In this document: positions 12,897 through 20,949 of the stretch, in pieces
Layout of the letters: every line of letters begins with the position of its first letter
Numbering within the stretch: position 1 is the first letter of the stretch
NCBI GenBank assembly: GCA_030916975.1
Contig: JAUPVO010000055.1
Span: 1 to 26,436, forward strand
DNA from: Patescibacteria group bacterium
GTDB lineage: Bacteria > Patescibacteriota > Minisyncoccia > Phycocordibacterales > UBA5272
Reading direction: 5' to 3'
DNA length: 26,436 nt
The notes under the pieces: generated by a model
What the model saw: the letters and a program-made list of their open reading frames with translations, nothing else
Told to the model about the DNA's origin: nothing
Databases searched by the model: none
Made by a program: the position numbers and the translations under genes

Positions 12897-13682
12897 ATGA
12901 ATTCACAAGAAAATGATGAGAGTCCTAATAAGTTTGAAAAACTTATTAAAGATTTAAGAGACGAAAAGGTTTTAGAAGAATACAAAGCTTCTAGAGATAA
13001 TTATAAGACTAGCTTTTTGCCCAATCTACTTGGAGGGTTTTTGGTTTGGTGTGGCAATGTTGTATACGGTAGAGAGCCTTCATATTTAAAGTTTAGGGCA
13101 GTGGAAGTTATTGCTCGTGTACCATATCAATCATGGGCATCAGCAGCTTATACCTTACTTACAATCTTCTATACTGATGAAGCCAAAGCTATGAGACTTG
13201 GCCATGTGAAAAAATTCTCCAGACTCGCTAATGATAACGAGACTATGCATGTGGTGGTTATATCATCTATTGCCAAACATGAACATAAACATGTTGGAGT
13301 TCTGAGACACACAATAATACCAATGCTATTCTCTTTCTTCTACTTCTGGATGTCTTACTGTTTATTTTTGGTTAAAAGAGAGTGGTCTTATGAGTTAAAT
13401 TATCTTTTTGAAAGCCATGCTTTCTCTCAATATTCTACTTTTATAAAAAGACATGCTGAAGGACTTAAGAATAAGCCACTGGAAAATGAATTCTTAAAGC
13501 AATATGGAAGAACCAATACTAATTACTATGATTTTTTCTTAGATGTTAGAAGTGATGAGATTGTTCATAGGAATTCTAGTATTGAGAAAATAGAACAATT
13601 ATCAGATGAGGAAAAAGAAATGAACCTTTGGTTTATTGTACTTATTGTTGTTTTGGTGTGGGTTGTTGCAAAAATATTTTAG
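12897..13682 (+). CDS. alternative oxidase-like diiron membrane protein
   Basis: 261 aa. All six ligands of the alternative oxidase diiron centre are present in order: EVIARVP (Glu70), NETMH (Glu115, His118), YLFESHAFSQY (Glu172) and VRSDEIVH (Glu221, His224). The spacings (45, 57, 49 between the Glu residues) are close to known alternative oxidases. Between the second and third sites lies a hydrophobic segment (IIPMLFSFFYFWMSYCLFLV) like the membrane-binding helix of the family. A C-terminal transmembrane helix (LWFIVLIVVLVWVVAKIF) is an addition. The family oxidises quinol and reduces O2 to water without pumping protons. Patescibacteria generally lack a respiratory chain, so O2 removal is a possible role. 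grpE follows after 21 bp. No SD; start follows the -10 box. Confidence 0.78.
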   Translation: MNSQENDESPNKFEKLIKDLRDEKVLEEYKASRDNYKTSFLPNLLGGFLVWCGNVVYGREPSYLKFRAVEVIARVPYQSWASAAYTLLTIFYTDEAKAMRLGHVKKFSRLANDNETMHVVVISSIAKHEHKHVGVLRHTIIPMLFSFFYFWMSYCLFLVKREWSYELNYLFESHAFSQYSTFIKRHAEGLKNKPLENEFLKQYGRTNTNYYDFFLDVRSDEIVHRNSSIEKIEQLSDEEKEMNLWFIVLIVVLVWVVAKIF

Positions 13683-13703
13683 TTTTGATATATATTAATA
13701 TAT

Positions 13704-14279
13704 ATGCAAGATAAAAATAGAGGCGAAGAATTAAAAGATGATGAGACCATTGAAGAGTTTATTGAATTAGATCAAGATGGAGAAGAGCTTTCTGGTAAGG
13801 ACACTGTTAAGAAACTAAGAGAAAAGATAAAAAAGCTAGAAGAAGAAAAACAAGACTATTTAGATTCCTGGCAGAGAGCACTAGCAGATTACAAAAACAG
13901 AGAAGCTCAGATAGAAAAAGAGAAAAAAGAATGGGGTAATTATGCGGTCAAAAGATTTGCTGAGGAGCTTCTTATCGTTATGGATACTTATGATAGCGCT
14001 AGATCCAATGTGTCAGCTTGGGAAAGCGTTGACCAGAATTGGAGGGGAGGTATTGAATACATATTTTCAAGTTTTGAAAACAAGTTAAAAGAACAAGGCT
14101 TTGAAAAATTCGGTAAAGTTGGAGATGAGTTTGACCCTAATCTTCACGAAGGACTAGAAGTTATAGACACAGATGATAAGAGTCTGGATAATAAAATAGC
14201 CCAAGTTATAATGAGCGGTTACAAATACAAAGATAATGTTTGGAGAGCTGCCAAAGTCAAAGCCTACAAATTAAAATAA
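13704..14279 (+). CDS. grpE: nucleotide exchange factor GrpE
   Basis: 191 aa. An acidic, disordered N-terminus precedes the long coiled coil (KLREKIKKLEEEKQDYLDSW, about residues 34-90), with family positions DYLDSWQRALADYKNR, then the four-helix and beta domains ending in GDEFDPNLHEGLEVI and IAQVIMSGYKYKDNVWRAAK. It opens the DnaK nucleotide site to release ADP. It is probably cotranscribed with the oxidase gene 21 bp upstream, although ATATATTAATATAT before its ATG could hold an own -10. It ends in a strong terminator. No CIRCE element is visible. Confidence 0.93.
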   Translation: MQDKNRGEELKDDETIEEFIELDQDGEELSGKDTVKKLREKIKKLEEEKQDYLDSWQRALADYKNREAQIEKEKKEWGNYAVKRFAEELLIVMDTYDSARSNVSAWESVDQNWRGGIEYIFSSFENKLKEQGFEKFGKVGDEFDPNLHEGLEVIDTDDKSLDNKIAQVIMSGYKYKDNVWRAAKVKAYKLK

Positions 14280-14280
14280 A

Positions 14281-14310
14281 AATAAGCCCGAGAATTTCTC
14301 GGGCTTATTT
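14281..14310 (+). terminator. bidirectional terminator between grpE and the TM2 gene
   Basis: GCCCGAGA (14286-14293)/TCTCGGGC (14297-14304), loop ATT, extended by A/T pairs on both sides. Confidence 0.9.
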
Positions 14311-14322
14311 TTATTTTAATTA

Positions 14323-14616
14323 TTATACTCGTATTTTGAGAATATGGCCAGATTTATTTTTGAAAGTTTCTGTAACAATCAAAATGATATCTATAAGTTG
14401 CCAAAGTCCAAATCCTCCAAAAGTTATTAACATAAGTATTCCAGTTCCTATTTTTTTATTATAGAACCTGTGTATACCGAAAGTTCCGAGGAAAATAGCC
14501 AGTAATAGTGTTATTATCCAGTCTTTGTTGAACTCTTTTCTATTATGGCTATTCTTATTAGAATTATCTACATAAGTGAATTCTTGTTCTTTTTTTTCTT
14601 GTTTATTTTCTTCCAT
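14323..14616 (-). CDS. TM2 domain-containing protein
   Basis: 97 aa from ATG 14616; the longer frame starts at a GTG (14634) inside a TGTTAAAAT -10-like box and is rejected, which also makes the leader only a few bases. A charged Lys/Glu/Asn N-terminus (~35 residues) precedes the TM2 domain: two helices (WIITLLLAIFLGTFGIHRFY and GILMLITFGGFGLWQLIDII) with the typical GxHRFY turn. The role of TM2 proteins in bacteria is not established. Convergent with grpE. Confidence 0.85.
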   Translation of the reverse strand: MEENKQEKKEQEFTYVDNSNKNSHNRKEFNKDWIITLLLAIFLGTFGIHRFYNKKIGTGILMLITFGGFGLWQLIDIILIVTETFKNKSGHILKIRV

Positions 14617-14822
14617 ATAAAGTAATTTTAACACTTTTTAATATTTTATTAAAATTTTCATCCTTATTCTGGTTCAAACTTGCTTAGTTTTATTATTTAT
14701 GATACAAATAAAATAAGTAAACAGAAGTCATATTAATATCAGGATTACGCATATATAATTAATCAATATATCGCATAGGAAATATTTTTGTTTGATTTTT
14801 GTAATATTATATATCAAATACT

Positions 14823-15128
14823 ATGAACCAAATAGTAATACAAAAAAAGTTTTTATTTCTAGTTGAAGTGTCCCAAAATGTTTGGAGATTATTTTTGTTG
14901 ATTGTGAACTTTGTTTTTGATTTAAAAGAAAAGGCAGAAGATTTTGCCAAAGAAGCAGCTAACAAAGTCGTAAATTATGTTAGGGCTTTGTTCGGTTTTA
15001 ATATTTACAGATTAAACACCATTAAACTAAATAATAACTTTTCAAGATTTGAAAATAATAATTTAGTTTTTAAAAACGATAACTTTTTGAGATATTCTCA
15101 TCTTTTAGCGCCACCATATTTTAATTAA
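14823..15128 (+). CDS. small hypothetical protein upstream of dnaK
   Basis: 101 aa, not recognised. It has a hydrophobic stretch (WRLFLLIVNFVFDL), an amphipathic helix (KEKAEDFAKEAANKVVNYV) and an Asn-rich C-terminus (NNNFSRFENNNLVFKNDN). TAATAT lies ~20 bp upstream and there is no SD, which fits the local style, but composition alone could produce such an ORF. The 188 bp before it (14635-14822) holds nothing else that I can support. Confidence 0.4.
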   Translation: MNQIVIQKKFLFLVEVSQNVWRLFLLIVNFVFDLKEKAEDFAKEAANKVVNYVRALFGFNIYRLNTIKLNNNFSRFENNNLVFKNDNFLRYSHLLAPPYFN

Positions 15129-15270
15129 GTAATACCAGATTACAAATATAATTTATTTTTATTAATTAATAAATTATTTATTTGTTAATTTTGTATTCTA
15201 TTATTTATTCATTTCAAAATTTAAAAATCTTTATTTAATCAATTAATTTAATTTAAACAATACAAAATAT

Positions 15271-17184
15271 ATGGCAAAAATTATAGGTATAGACCTTGGT
15301 ACAACCAACTCTGCGGTAGCAATTATGGAAGGTGGGGTACCAAAAATTATAGAAAATATTGAAGGTATGCGCACAACCCCTTCAGTTGTTTCTATAGCAA
15401 AAAGTGGAGAGAAAACTGTAGGTGTTGCAGCTAAGCGTCAGGCAGTTATGAATCCTAAAGACACTATTTATGGTGTAAAGAGATATATGGGGCATAATTT
15501 TACTGACAGAGAAGTTCAGGACGACCTAGGTAAAGTTACTTACGGCGTATCAAAGTCAGCTAATGAAGGAGTAAGTATCAATCTTGGAGGTAAAGAAATG
15601 CGTCCAGAAGAGATCTCGGCAATGATTCTCCAAAAGATTAAAGCTGATGTCGAAGCAAAAACTGGAGATAAGGTTACAGAAGCTGTTATAACCGTACCTG
15701 CTTACTTCAATGACGCACAAAGACAAGCAACTAAAGATGCTGGAGCAATTGCTGGACTAGAAGTTAAAAGAATTATTAATGAACCAACTGCAGCAGCTTT
15801 GGCTTACGGTTTTGACAAAAAGAAAAATGAGAAAATTGCAGTTTATGATTTTGGTGGAGGAACTTTTGATATTTCCATTTTGGAAGTTGGGGATGGAGTA
15901 GTGGAAGTCAAAGCTACAGGGGGTGACTCGCATCTTGGAGGGCGCGACATTGATCAGGAAATTGTTCAGTATGTTACAGATCAGTTCAAGAAAGAAACGG
16001 GAATTGATATCGCCTCTGACACTTTGGCTATGCAGCGTATAGACGAAGCAGCTGAAAAAGCAAAACATGAATTGTCAACGCAGGTAGAATCTAAAATATT
16101 CCTTCCTTACATATCTGTTGGATCAGACGGCCCTAAGAATTTGGATGTTACTCTCACTAGGGCGCAGCTGGAGAATATAGCTAGACCATTTGTTGAGAGA
16201 TCTATCAAGATAACAGAAGCAACACTTAAAGATTCTGGATTTAATAAAACAGAAATCAACGAGATTGTTATGGTTGGAGGTCAGACACGTATGCCAATGA
16301 TAATAGAGGCTGTTAAAAAGGTGTTTGATAAAGATCCAAACAGATCAGTTAACCCAGATGAGGTTGTGGCCCTAGGAGCTGCTGTGCAAGCTGGTGTACT
16401 TCAAGGCGATGTAAAAGACGTACTACTTCTCGATGTTATCCCGCTTTCTCTTGGTATAGAGACCATGGGCGGTGTAGCCACACATCTTGTAGAGAAGAAT
16501 ACAACTATCCCTACACAGAGATCTCAGGTATTCTCAACTGCAGCTGATAATCAGACTAGTGTAGAGATACACATTGTTCAAGGAGAAAGGTCTATGGCCT
16601 CTGATAACAAATCATTAGGAAGATTTATTCTTGATGGTATACCACCAGCACCACGTGGAGCGCCTCAAGTTGAAGTTACCTTCGATGTGGATGCTAATGG
16701 TATCTTGAATGTAAAAGCTAAAGATAAAACTAGTGGCAAAGAACAAACTATTAGAATAGAAGCTTCTTCTGGGCTCTCTAAAGAGGAGATAGCAAAAATG
16801 CAGTCTGAAGCAGAATCAAATGCAGAGGAAGATTCTAAGAAAAAAGAAGTAGCAGAAGCAAAAAATATAGCAGATCAAACAATTCATACAGCAGAGAAGT
16901 CACTATCAGATGCTGGAGATAAAGTTGAAGCTGACGTTAAAAAAGATGTTATGGATAAAATATCTGAATTGAAACAGGCTAAAGACAGTTCTGATTTGGA
17001 CAAGATTAAATCAGCAACAACAAATCTTAATACTGCAATGTATAAGATTGGAGAAGCCATGAAAACAGATAATGATAAACAGGAAGAGTCTGGTGCTAAG
17101 GATAAGTCTGAGAATGATTCTACTGAAAAGACAAGTGAAGAAGAGGAGCCTAAAACAGACGAATCTAATTCAGATCAAAAATAA
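15271..17184 (+). CDS. dnaK: molecular chaperone DnaK (Hsp70)
   Basis: 637 aa, full length. ATPase domain with IGIDLGTTNS (residues 4-13), phosphate-2 motif YDFGGGTFDIS and adenosine motif IVMVGGQTRMP; linker DVLLLDVIPLSLG; beta-sandwich substrate domain; helical lid and an acidic Glu/Asp/Lys-rich tail without the EEVD-like end of eukaryotic forms. It binds exposed hydrophobic peptides in cycles driven by DnaJ and GrpE. grpE is ~1 kb upstream; dnaJ is not in the window. The start is ATG 15271 without SD. The 142 bp before it is extremely AT-rich with a 15-bp palindrome (15168-15182) but no clear -10 or heat-shock operator. Confidence 0.97.
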   Translation: MAKIIGIDLGTTNSAVAIMEGGVPKIIENIEGMRTTPSVVSIAKSGEKTVGVAAKRQAVMNPKDTIYGVKRYMGHNFTDREVQDDLGKVTYGVSKSANEGVSINLGGKEMRPEEISAMILQKIKADVEAKTGDKVTEAVITVPAYFNDAQRQATKDAGAIAGLEVKRIINEPTAAALAYGFDKKKNEKIAVYDFGGGTFDISILEVGDGVVEVKATGGDSHLGGRDIDQEIVQYVTDQFKKETGIDIASDTLAMQRIDEAAEKAKHELSTQVESKIFLPYISVGSDGPKNLDVTLTRAQLENIARPFVERSIKITEATLKDSGFNKTEINEIVMVGGQTRMPMIIEAVKKVFDKDPNRSVNPDEVVALGAAVQAGVLQGDVKDVLLLDVIPLSLGIETMGGVATHLVEKNTTIPTQRSQVFSTAADNQTSVEIHIVQGERSMASDNKSLGRFILDGIPPAPRGAPQVEVTFDVDANGILNVKAKDKTSGKEQTIRIEASSGLSKEEIAKMQSEAESNAEEDSKKKEVAEAKNIADQTIHTAEKSLSDAGDKVEADVKKDVMDKISELKQAKDSSDLDKIKSATTNLNTAMYKIGEAMKTDNDKQEESGAKDKSENDSTEKTSEEEEPKTDESNSDQK

Positions 17185-17202
17185 TCAATTATTAAAAAGA
17201 TA

Positions 17203-17241
17203 AAATATATACATATTTTAATATAATATATGTATATATTT
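17203..17241. promoter_or_regulatory. inverted repeat overlapping the clpB promoter
   Basis: Perfect 14-bp arms AAATATATACATAT (17203-17216) and ATATGTATATATTT (17228-17241), centre of 11 bp. It sits 18 bp after the dnaK stop and covers the -35 region of clpB (-10 at 17252-17257). It may be an operator, or a hairpin ending the dnaK transcript. Confidence 0.45.
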
Positions 17242-17248
17242 GTCTACA

Positions 17249-17257
17249 TGATATAAT
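17249..17257 (+). promoter_or_regulatory. extended -10 box of clpB
   Basis: TGATATAAT; predicted leader to ATG 17270 about 6 nt. Confidence 0.55.
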
Positions 17258-17269
17258 TAAAATATAATT

Positions 17270-19948
17270 ATGAACCCATCATTTAACAACTGGACAACCA
17301 GATCAAAAGAGGCAATCAGAAAAGCTCATGAAATAGCTATAGAGGCTGGACAGAGTAATGTTACGCCTGTGCATATGATGGCAGCGCTTTTATCACAAGA
17401 AGATAGTATTGTTTATGCTATTTTAGAAAAGTTACAAATAGATGTGATTTTGTTCTCTGATACTATTACAGATGCAGTTCATGTTGGAGGAGGTGGAGCA
17501 ACTATGGCCCCAAGCTATCAGATGTATTTGACTCAAGATTTAGCTCAAGCTTTCGACAAATGTGCGCAAATAGCTCAGATGCTTCATGATGAATTTATAG
17601 CTCCAGAACATGTATTTATCTCTTTACTGGATACAGGAGGACAACTTAAAGAAATACTTAACAGATTCAGAATAGACAGAGATCAGGTTATGAGAGTTCT
17701 CTCTCAGGCTCGCACTCAGATATATTCTCAGAATGGAACAGTTAAGAAAAATAAAACCATATCTAAGTATACTCGTAACTTTACTGAGCTTGCCAGAGAA
17801 GACAAGCTGGATCCTGTTATAGGCAGAGACACAGAGATAATGCGTGTCATGCAAATAATCTCAAGACGTAACAAAAACAATCCCATACTGATAGGAGAAG
17901 CTGGCGTCGGCAAGACGGCGGTAGTAGAAGGTCTAGCCATTAGAATAGCCAAAGGTGATGTGCCAGAGTCACTTAAAGACAAAGAGTTAGTTGCTCTCGA
18001 TCTTGGTATGCTTATAGCCGGTACAAAATATAGAGGAGAATTTGAAGATAGGTTGAAGAATATTATGAAAGAAATAGCAGACAGCGAAGGAAAGATAATA
18101 TTATTCATAGATGAACTTCATACCATCGTTGGAGCTGGAGCAGCAGAAGGAGCGGCTGATGCAGCAAACTTATTGAAACCAGCCCTTTCAAGAGGAGAGA
18201 TTAGGGCCATAGGAGCTACCACACTTAATGAATATCAGAAGCATATAGAAAAGGATCCGGCTTTGGCTAGAAGGTTTCAGCCTATATACGTAGAAGAGCC
18301 AAGTGTTGACGACACAATTGCGATTCTGAGAGGGTTAAAAGAAAAATACGAAGTCTTTCATGGAGTTAGAATCAGTGATGAGGCAATTATTACAGCAGTC
18401 AATCTCTCAACTCGTTATATAACTTCTAGATTCTTGCCAGACAAGGCAGTAGACCTTATTGATGAGGCTGCTTCTTCTCTTCGTATCTCTCTAGAGAATA
18501 AACCCCCAGAGTTGGATATTGCTCATCGCAAAATCCAGCGTCTTGAAGTAGAGCATGAGGCACTAGATAAAGAGTTTATTGCTAATAGTGACAACAAGAT
18601 AAAGAATAGAATAGAAGATATAGATAGGGAAATAGCCGAGATAAAATCTTCAGTTCGTGATCTTGAGGTTAGATATAACAATGAAAAAGACTTGGTGGCT
18701 AAGATGCGTGATTACAAAAAGCAAATAGAACAATTACGTATTGAAGCTGACAATGCTCAGATGAGAGGTGAATTATCTAATGTGGCAGAGATAAGATATG
18801 TAAAAATGCCGAGACTTGAGAACGATCTGAGTGAAGTGCATAACAGATTAGAAAAGCTTCAGAAAGGCAGAAGAGTTCTTAAAGAAGATATTACGGAAGA
18901 AGATATTGCTTCTGTTGTATCACGTTGGACAGGTATACCTCTTAACAAAATGTTAGAAAGTGAAAAAGAAAAACTAGCACAGATGGAAGAGTTCCTTTCT
19001 AGAAGAGTAATAGGGCAAAAAGACGCTATCGTTAAGATAGCAGATGCTGTAAGGAGATCGCGCACTGGAGTATCTGACCCTAACAGACCAATTGGCTCAT
19101 TCTTATTTTTGGGTCCAACTGGTGTAGGTAAAACAGAATTAACAAAAGCTCTAGCTGAGATAATGTTTAATGACGAGAAAGCTCTTATCAAAGTGGATAT
19201 GAGTGAATATATGGAGAAGCATAGTATGAGTAAGTTAATAGGATCTCCAGCCGGATACGTTGGTTATGATGAGAGCGGTATCTTAACTGAAGCTGTTCGC
19301 CACAGACCTTACGCTGTTATTCTTTTCGACGAAGTTGAGAAAGCACATCCAGATGTGTTCAATATACTTCTGCAAGTTTTGGATGAAGGTAAATTAACTG
19401 ACAATAAGGGTAGAGTGGCCAACTTTAAGAATGCGATTATTGTTATGACTTCAAATATAGGAAGTAACTATATTCAAAAGATGCAAACTTACGGTTTCTC
19501 TAGTAGCTCAGAGAGTGAATACAGTGGAGTAAAAGAAAAAGTTCAAGACTCACTTAAAGATTTCTTCAAACCGGAATTTCTTAATCGTCTTGATGAGATC
19601 GTTATTTTTGATGTACTCAAAAAAGAAGATATAGAGAAGATTGTAAACCTTTCTCTAACAGAGATAGAAAAAAGATTATCAGAAAAATCTATCACTCTTC
19701 AAGTTAGCCCAGAAGCCATATCTTATATTGCAGAGAAAAGTTACGATCCTCAGTATGGAGCCAGACCTATCAGAAGATATATGCAGTCTCATATTCTAAA
19801 CAAAGTTGCCAGCATGATAATAGACAAAGTCTTTGACAAAGGAGGGATTGTTGATGTTGATGTCAAAAAAGGAGAATTACTAGTGGAAAGCAAGAAAAGA
19901 ACTAGATCAGTAATAGACAAAAATTCCCTATCTGTTAAGTCTAAGTAG
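17270..19948 (+). CDS. clpB: ATP-dependent disaggregase ClpB (Hsp100)
   Basis: 892 aa, slightly longer than typical. It has the Clp N-terminal repeat domain (to ~150), AAA module 1 with Walker A GEAGVGKT (residues 209-216) and LFIDELHT, the long middle coiled coil (about 410-540) that separates ClpB from ClpA/ClpC, then AAA module 2 with GPTGVGKT (615-622) and ILFDEVEKAH, and the C-terminal domain with YGARPIRRYM. It threads aggregated proteins with the help of DnaK. No ClpP-binding IGF-type loop is evident. Nearly leaderless start; likely expressed separately from dnaK. Confidence 0.96.
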   Translation: MNPSFNNWTTRSKEAIRKAHEIAIEAGQSNVTPVHMMAALLSQEDSIVYAILEKLQIDVILFSDTITDAVHVGGGGATMAPSYQMYLTQDLAQAFDKCAQIAQMLHDEFIAPEHVFISLLDTGGQLKEILNRFRIDRDQVMRVLSQARTQIYSQNGTVKKNKTISKYTRNFTELAREDKLDPVIGRDTEIMRVMQIISRRNKNNPILIGEAGVGKTAVVEGLAIRIAKGDVPESLKDKELVALDLGMLIAGTKYRGEFEDRLKNIMKEIADSEGKIILFIDELHTIVGAGAAEGAADAANLLKPALSRGEIRAIGATTLNEYQKHIEKDPALARRFQPIYVEEPSVDDTIAILRGLKEKYEVFHGVRISDEAIITAVNLSTRYITSRFLPDKAVDLIDEAASSLRISLENKPPELDIAHRKIQRLEVEHEALDKEFIANSDNKIKNRIEDIDREIAEIKSSVRDLEVRYNNEKDLVAKMRDYKKQIEQLRIEADNAQMRGELSNVAEIRYVKMPRLENDLSEVHNRLEKLQKGRRVLKEDITEEDIASVVSRWTGIPLNKMLESEKEKLAQMEEFLSRRVIGQKDAIVKIADAVRRSRTGVSDPNRPIGSFLFLGPTGVGKTELTKALAEIMFNDEKALIKVDMSEYMEKHSMSKLIGSPAGYVGYDESGILTEAVRHRPYAVILFDEVEKAHPDVFNILLQVLDEGKLTDNKGRVANFKNAIIVMTSNIGSNYIQKMQTYGFSSSSESEYSGVKEKVQDSLKDFFKPEFLNRLDEIVIFDVLKKEDIEKIVNLSLTEIEKRLSEKSITLQVSPEAISYIAEKSYDPQYGARPIRRYMQSHILNKVASMIIDKVFDKGGIVDVDVKKGELLVESKKRTRSVIDKNSLSVKSK

Positions 19949-19966
19949 TTTATTCTCTTTTAGTTA

Positions 19967-20040
19967 GTATTGAAAATAACTTTGAAATATGTTAGTATAT
20001 TTAAGTTGAATTATAGTATTTAAAGTTAAATTTTCAATAC
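19967..20040. repeat. long imperfect inverted repeat before tRNA-Tyr
   Basis: GTATTGAAAAT-AACTTT (19967-19983) pairs with 20022-20040; the 3' arm has two extra bases. The right arm ends 4 bp before the tRNA. The left arm overlaps the candidate -35 of the tRNA promoter. Confidence 0.5.
19970..19998 (+). promoter_or_regulatory. candidate promoter of tRNA-Tyr
   Basis: TTGAAA (19970-19975), 17 bp, TAGTAT (19993-19998) with an upstream TG. Confidence 0.45.
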
Positions 20041-20044
20041 AAAA

Positions 20045-20128
20045 GCGTCGGTGGTAGAGTGGTCAATTACAACAGACTGTAAATCTGTCGCCCTTCGGGC
20101 TTCGTTGGTTCAAATCCAACCCGGCGCA
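20045..20128 (+). tRNA. tRNA-Tyr (anticodon GUA)
   Basis: 84-nt class II tRNA. Acceptor GCGTCGG/CCGGCGC, anticodon stem ACAGA/TCTGT with loop CTGTAAA (GTA 20079-20081), variable arm CGCCCTTCGGGC, T arm TTGGTTCAAATCCAA. CCA is not encoded. Confidence 0.95.
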
Positions 20129-20154
20129 CAAAATTAAATGGTATAAATTTTCTT

Positions 20155-20187
20155 AAAATCTCCTAGATAAACAGGGGATTTTGTTTT
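20155..20187 (+). terminator. terminator after tRNA-Tyr
   Basis: AAAATCTCCT (20155-20164)/AGGGGATTTT (20173-20182) with one wobble pair, then GTTTTT. Confidence 0.75.
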
Positions 20188-20239
20188 TATGTTATTTAAG
20201 TTATTAAAATTACAAAAGCTGGGTAGTTAATACAATAAT

Positions 20240-20268
20240 TTGACAAAGAGTAATAAGCAATATATAAT
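20240..20268 (+). promoter_or_regulatory. consensus sigma70 promoter of the 20342 cassette
   Basis: TTGACA (20240-20245), 17 bp, TATAAT (20263-20268). The ~67-nt leader carries GAGTAATAAGC, which also occurs in the spacer. Confidence 0.85.
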
Positions 20269-20341
20269 GTTGTCGGTATTACATCGGGTTCTCAATTGAG
20301 TAATAAGCCCTTTTTCAACTTAACCTGTAGAGGAGTCCACC

Positions 20342-20623
20342 ATGATTCGTGGTTTGCACCTGGGTGGTATGACGATTATTGTCTTCCTTACGCTGTGGGC
20401 TGTGGTTTTCGTGCTGATACGCTTCATTTCACCTCATGTTTCGAAGATGCAGTTCAAGGTGCTTGCAGTCAGTTTTGGGATCGCATTTGCTGCCTTCTTA
20501 TGCATCTTGCTTGCCCTGCTCGAGGCGCAAGCCAAGAAGCAGATGGCCGATGCCCTCATGGTCGCCGCCCAGAACAAGTCGGCCAATGTGGGCCGTTCCG
20601 AGTCAGTTCAGCGCTCTCGGTAA
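20342..20623 (+). CDS. small G+C-rich two-helix membrane protein (cassette)
   Basis: 93 aa, unknown. ATG 20342 has GAGGAG six bases upstream. Two hydrophobic helices (MTIIVFLTLWAVVFVLIRFI and VLAVSFGIAFAAFLCILLAL) are joined by a short basic loop; the polar C-terminus (AQAKKQMADALMVAAQNKSA) should face the same side as the N-terminus. Codon use is clearly richer in G+C than the flanking clpB and tsaD. With a consensus promoter, SD and terminator it has the same design as the cassettes at 8.4-11.4 kb, so recent gain is likely. A longer overlapping frame from 20296 lacks any SD. Confidence 0.7.
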   Translation: MIRGLHLGGMTIIVFLTLWAVVFVLIRFISPHVSKMQFKVLAVSFGIAFAAFLCILLALLEAQAKKQMADALMVAAQNKSANVGRSESVQRSR

Positions 20624-20666
20624 CGTGCCCAGCAAGCGAACACTTCGCTAGTGCAATGCTAGCAAC

Positions 20667-20700
20667 AAGCCCTGAAATGTTAAAACGTTCCAGGGCTTTT
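20667..20700 (+). terminator. terminator of the 20342 cassette
   Basis: AAGCCCTG (20667-20674)/CAGGGCTT (20691-20698) with an inner GAA/TTC pair, then TTATTTTTT. Confidence 0.85.
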
Positions 20701-20732
20701 ATTTTTTCATATTTTAAATATTTTGCTTCATT

Positions 20733-20906
20733 TTATTTTAACTTACAATATGATCTGTGGCAGTGATATTGTCCAGTTTTGAGACCATACTTTGCACATT
20801 TCGTTCTACAATAATGTCCACCGTTTTGGTCTAATCCTCCAGGGTGAGCGAAAGCCCCAGAAGTTATAATTAGAGAGCTAACAGTTATTATTAAAATCTT
20901 TTTCAT
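20733..20906 (-). CDS. secreted YHYH-type miniprotein
   Basis: 57 aa. A signal peptide (KKILIITVSSLIITSGAFA, likely cut after residue 20) is followed by a 37-aa mature part HPGGLDQNGGHYCRTKCAKY and GLKTGQYHCHRSYCKLK. The pattern HPGG-D-x-x-GGHxC...GxYHxH with four Cys matches small YHYH-domain proteins, which also occur fused to secreted nucleases. Metal binding is plausible from the His/Cys density but unproven. It starts ~9 nt after its predicted transcription start, without SD. Confidence 0.75.
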   Translation of the reverse strand: MKKILIITVSSLIITSGAFAHPGGLDQNGGHYCRTKCAKYGLKTGQYHCHRSYCKLK

Positions 20907-20921
20907 ATTTATGTTAGATAT

Positions 20922-20949
20922 ATTATAATATAAAATTTATAATTTCAAA
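20922..20949 (-). promoter_or_regulatory. promoter of the YHYH gene
   Basis: TTTGAA (20944-20949), 16 bp, TATAAT (20922-20927) on the minus strand, overlapping the end of tsaD. Confidence 0.55.

Noticed and set aside
15168..15182. Palindrome AATAAAT-T-ATTTATT before dnaK as a heat-shock operator
   Set aside because: The region is nearly pure A/T, so such palindromes are expected by chance, and no copy occurs near grpE or clpB.
20296..20766. 156-aa plus-strand frame
   Set aside because: It is in a different frame from the SD-supported gene 20342-20623, has no SD, and crosses that gene's terminator.
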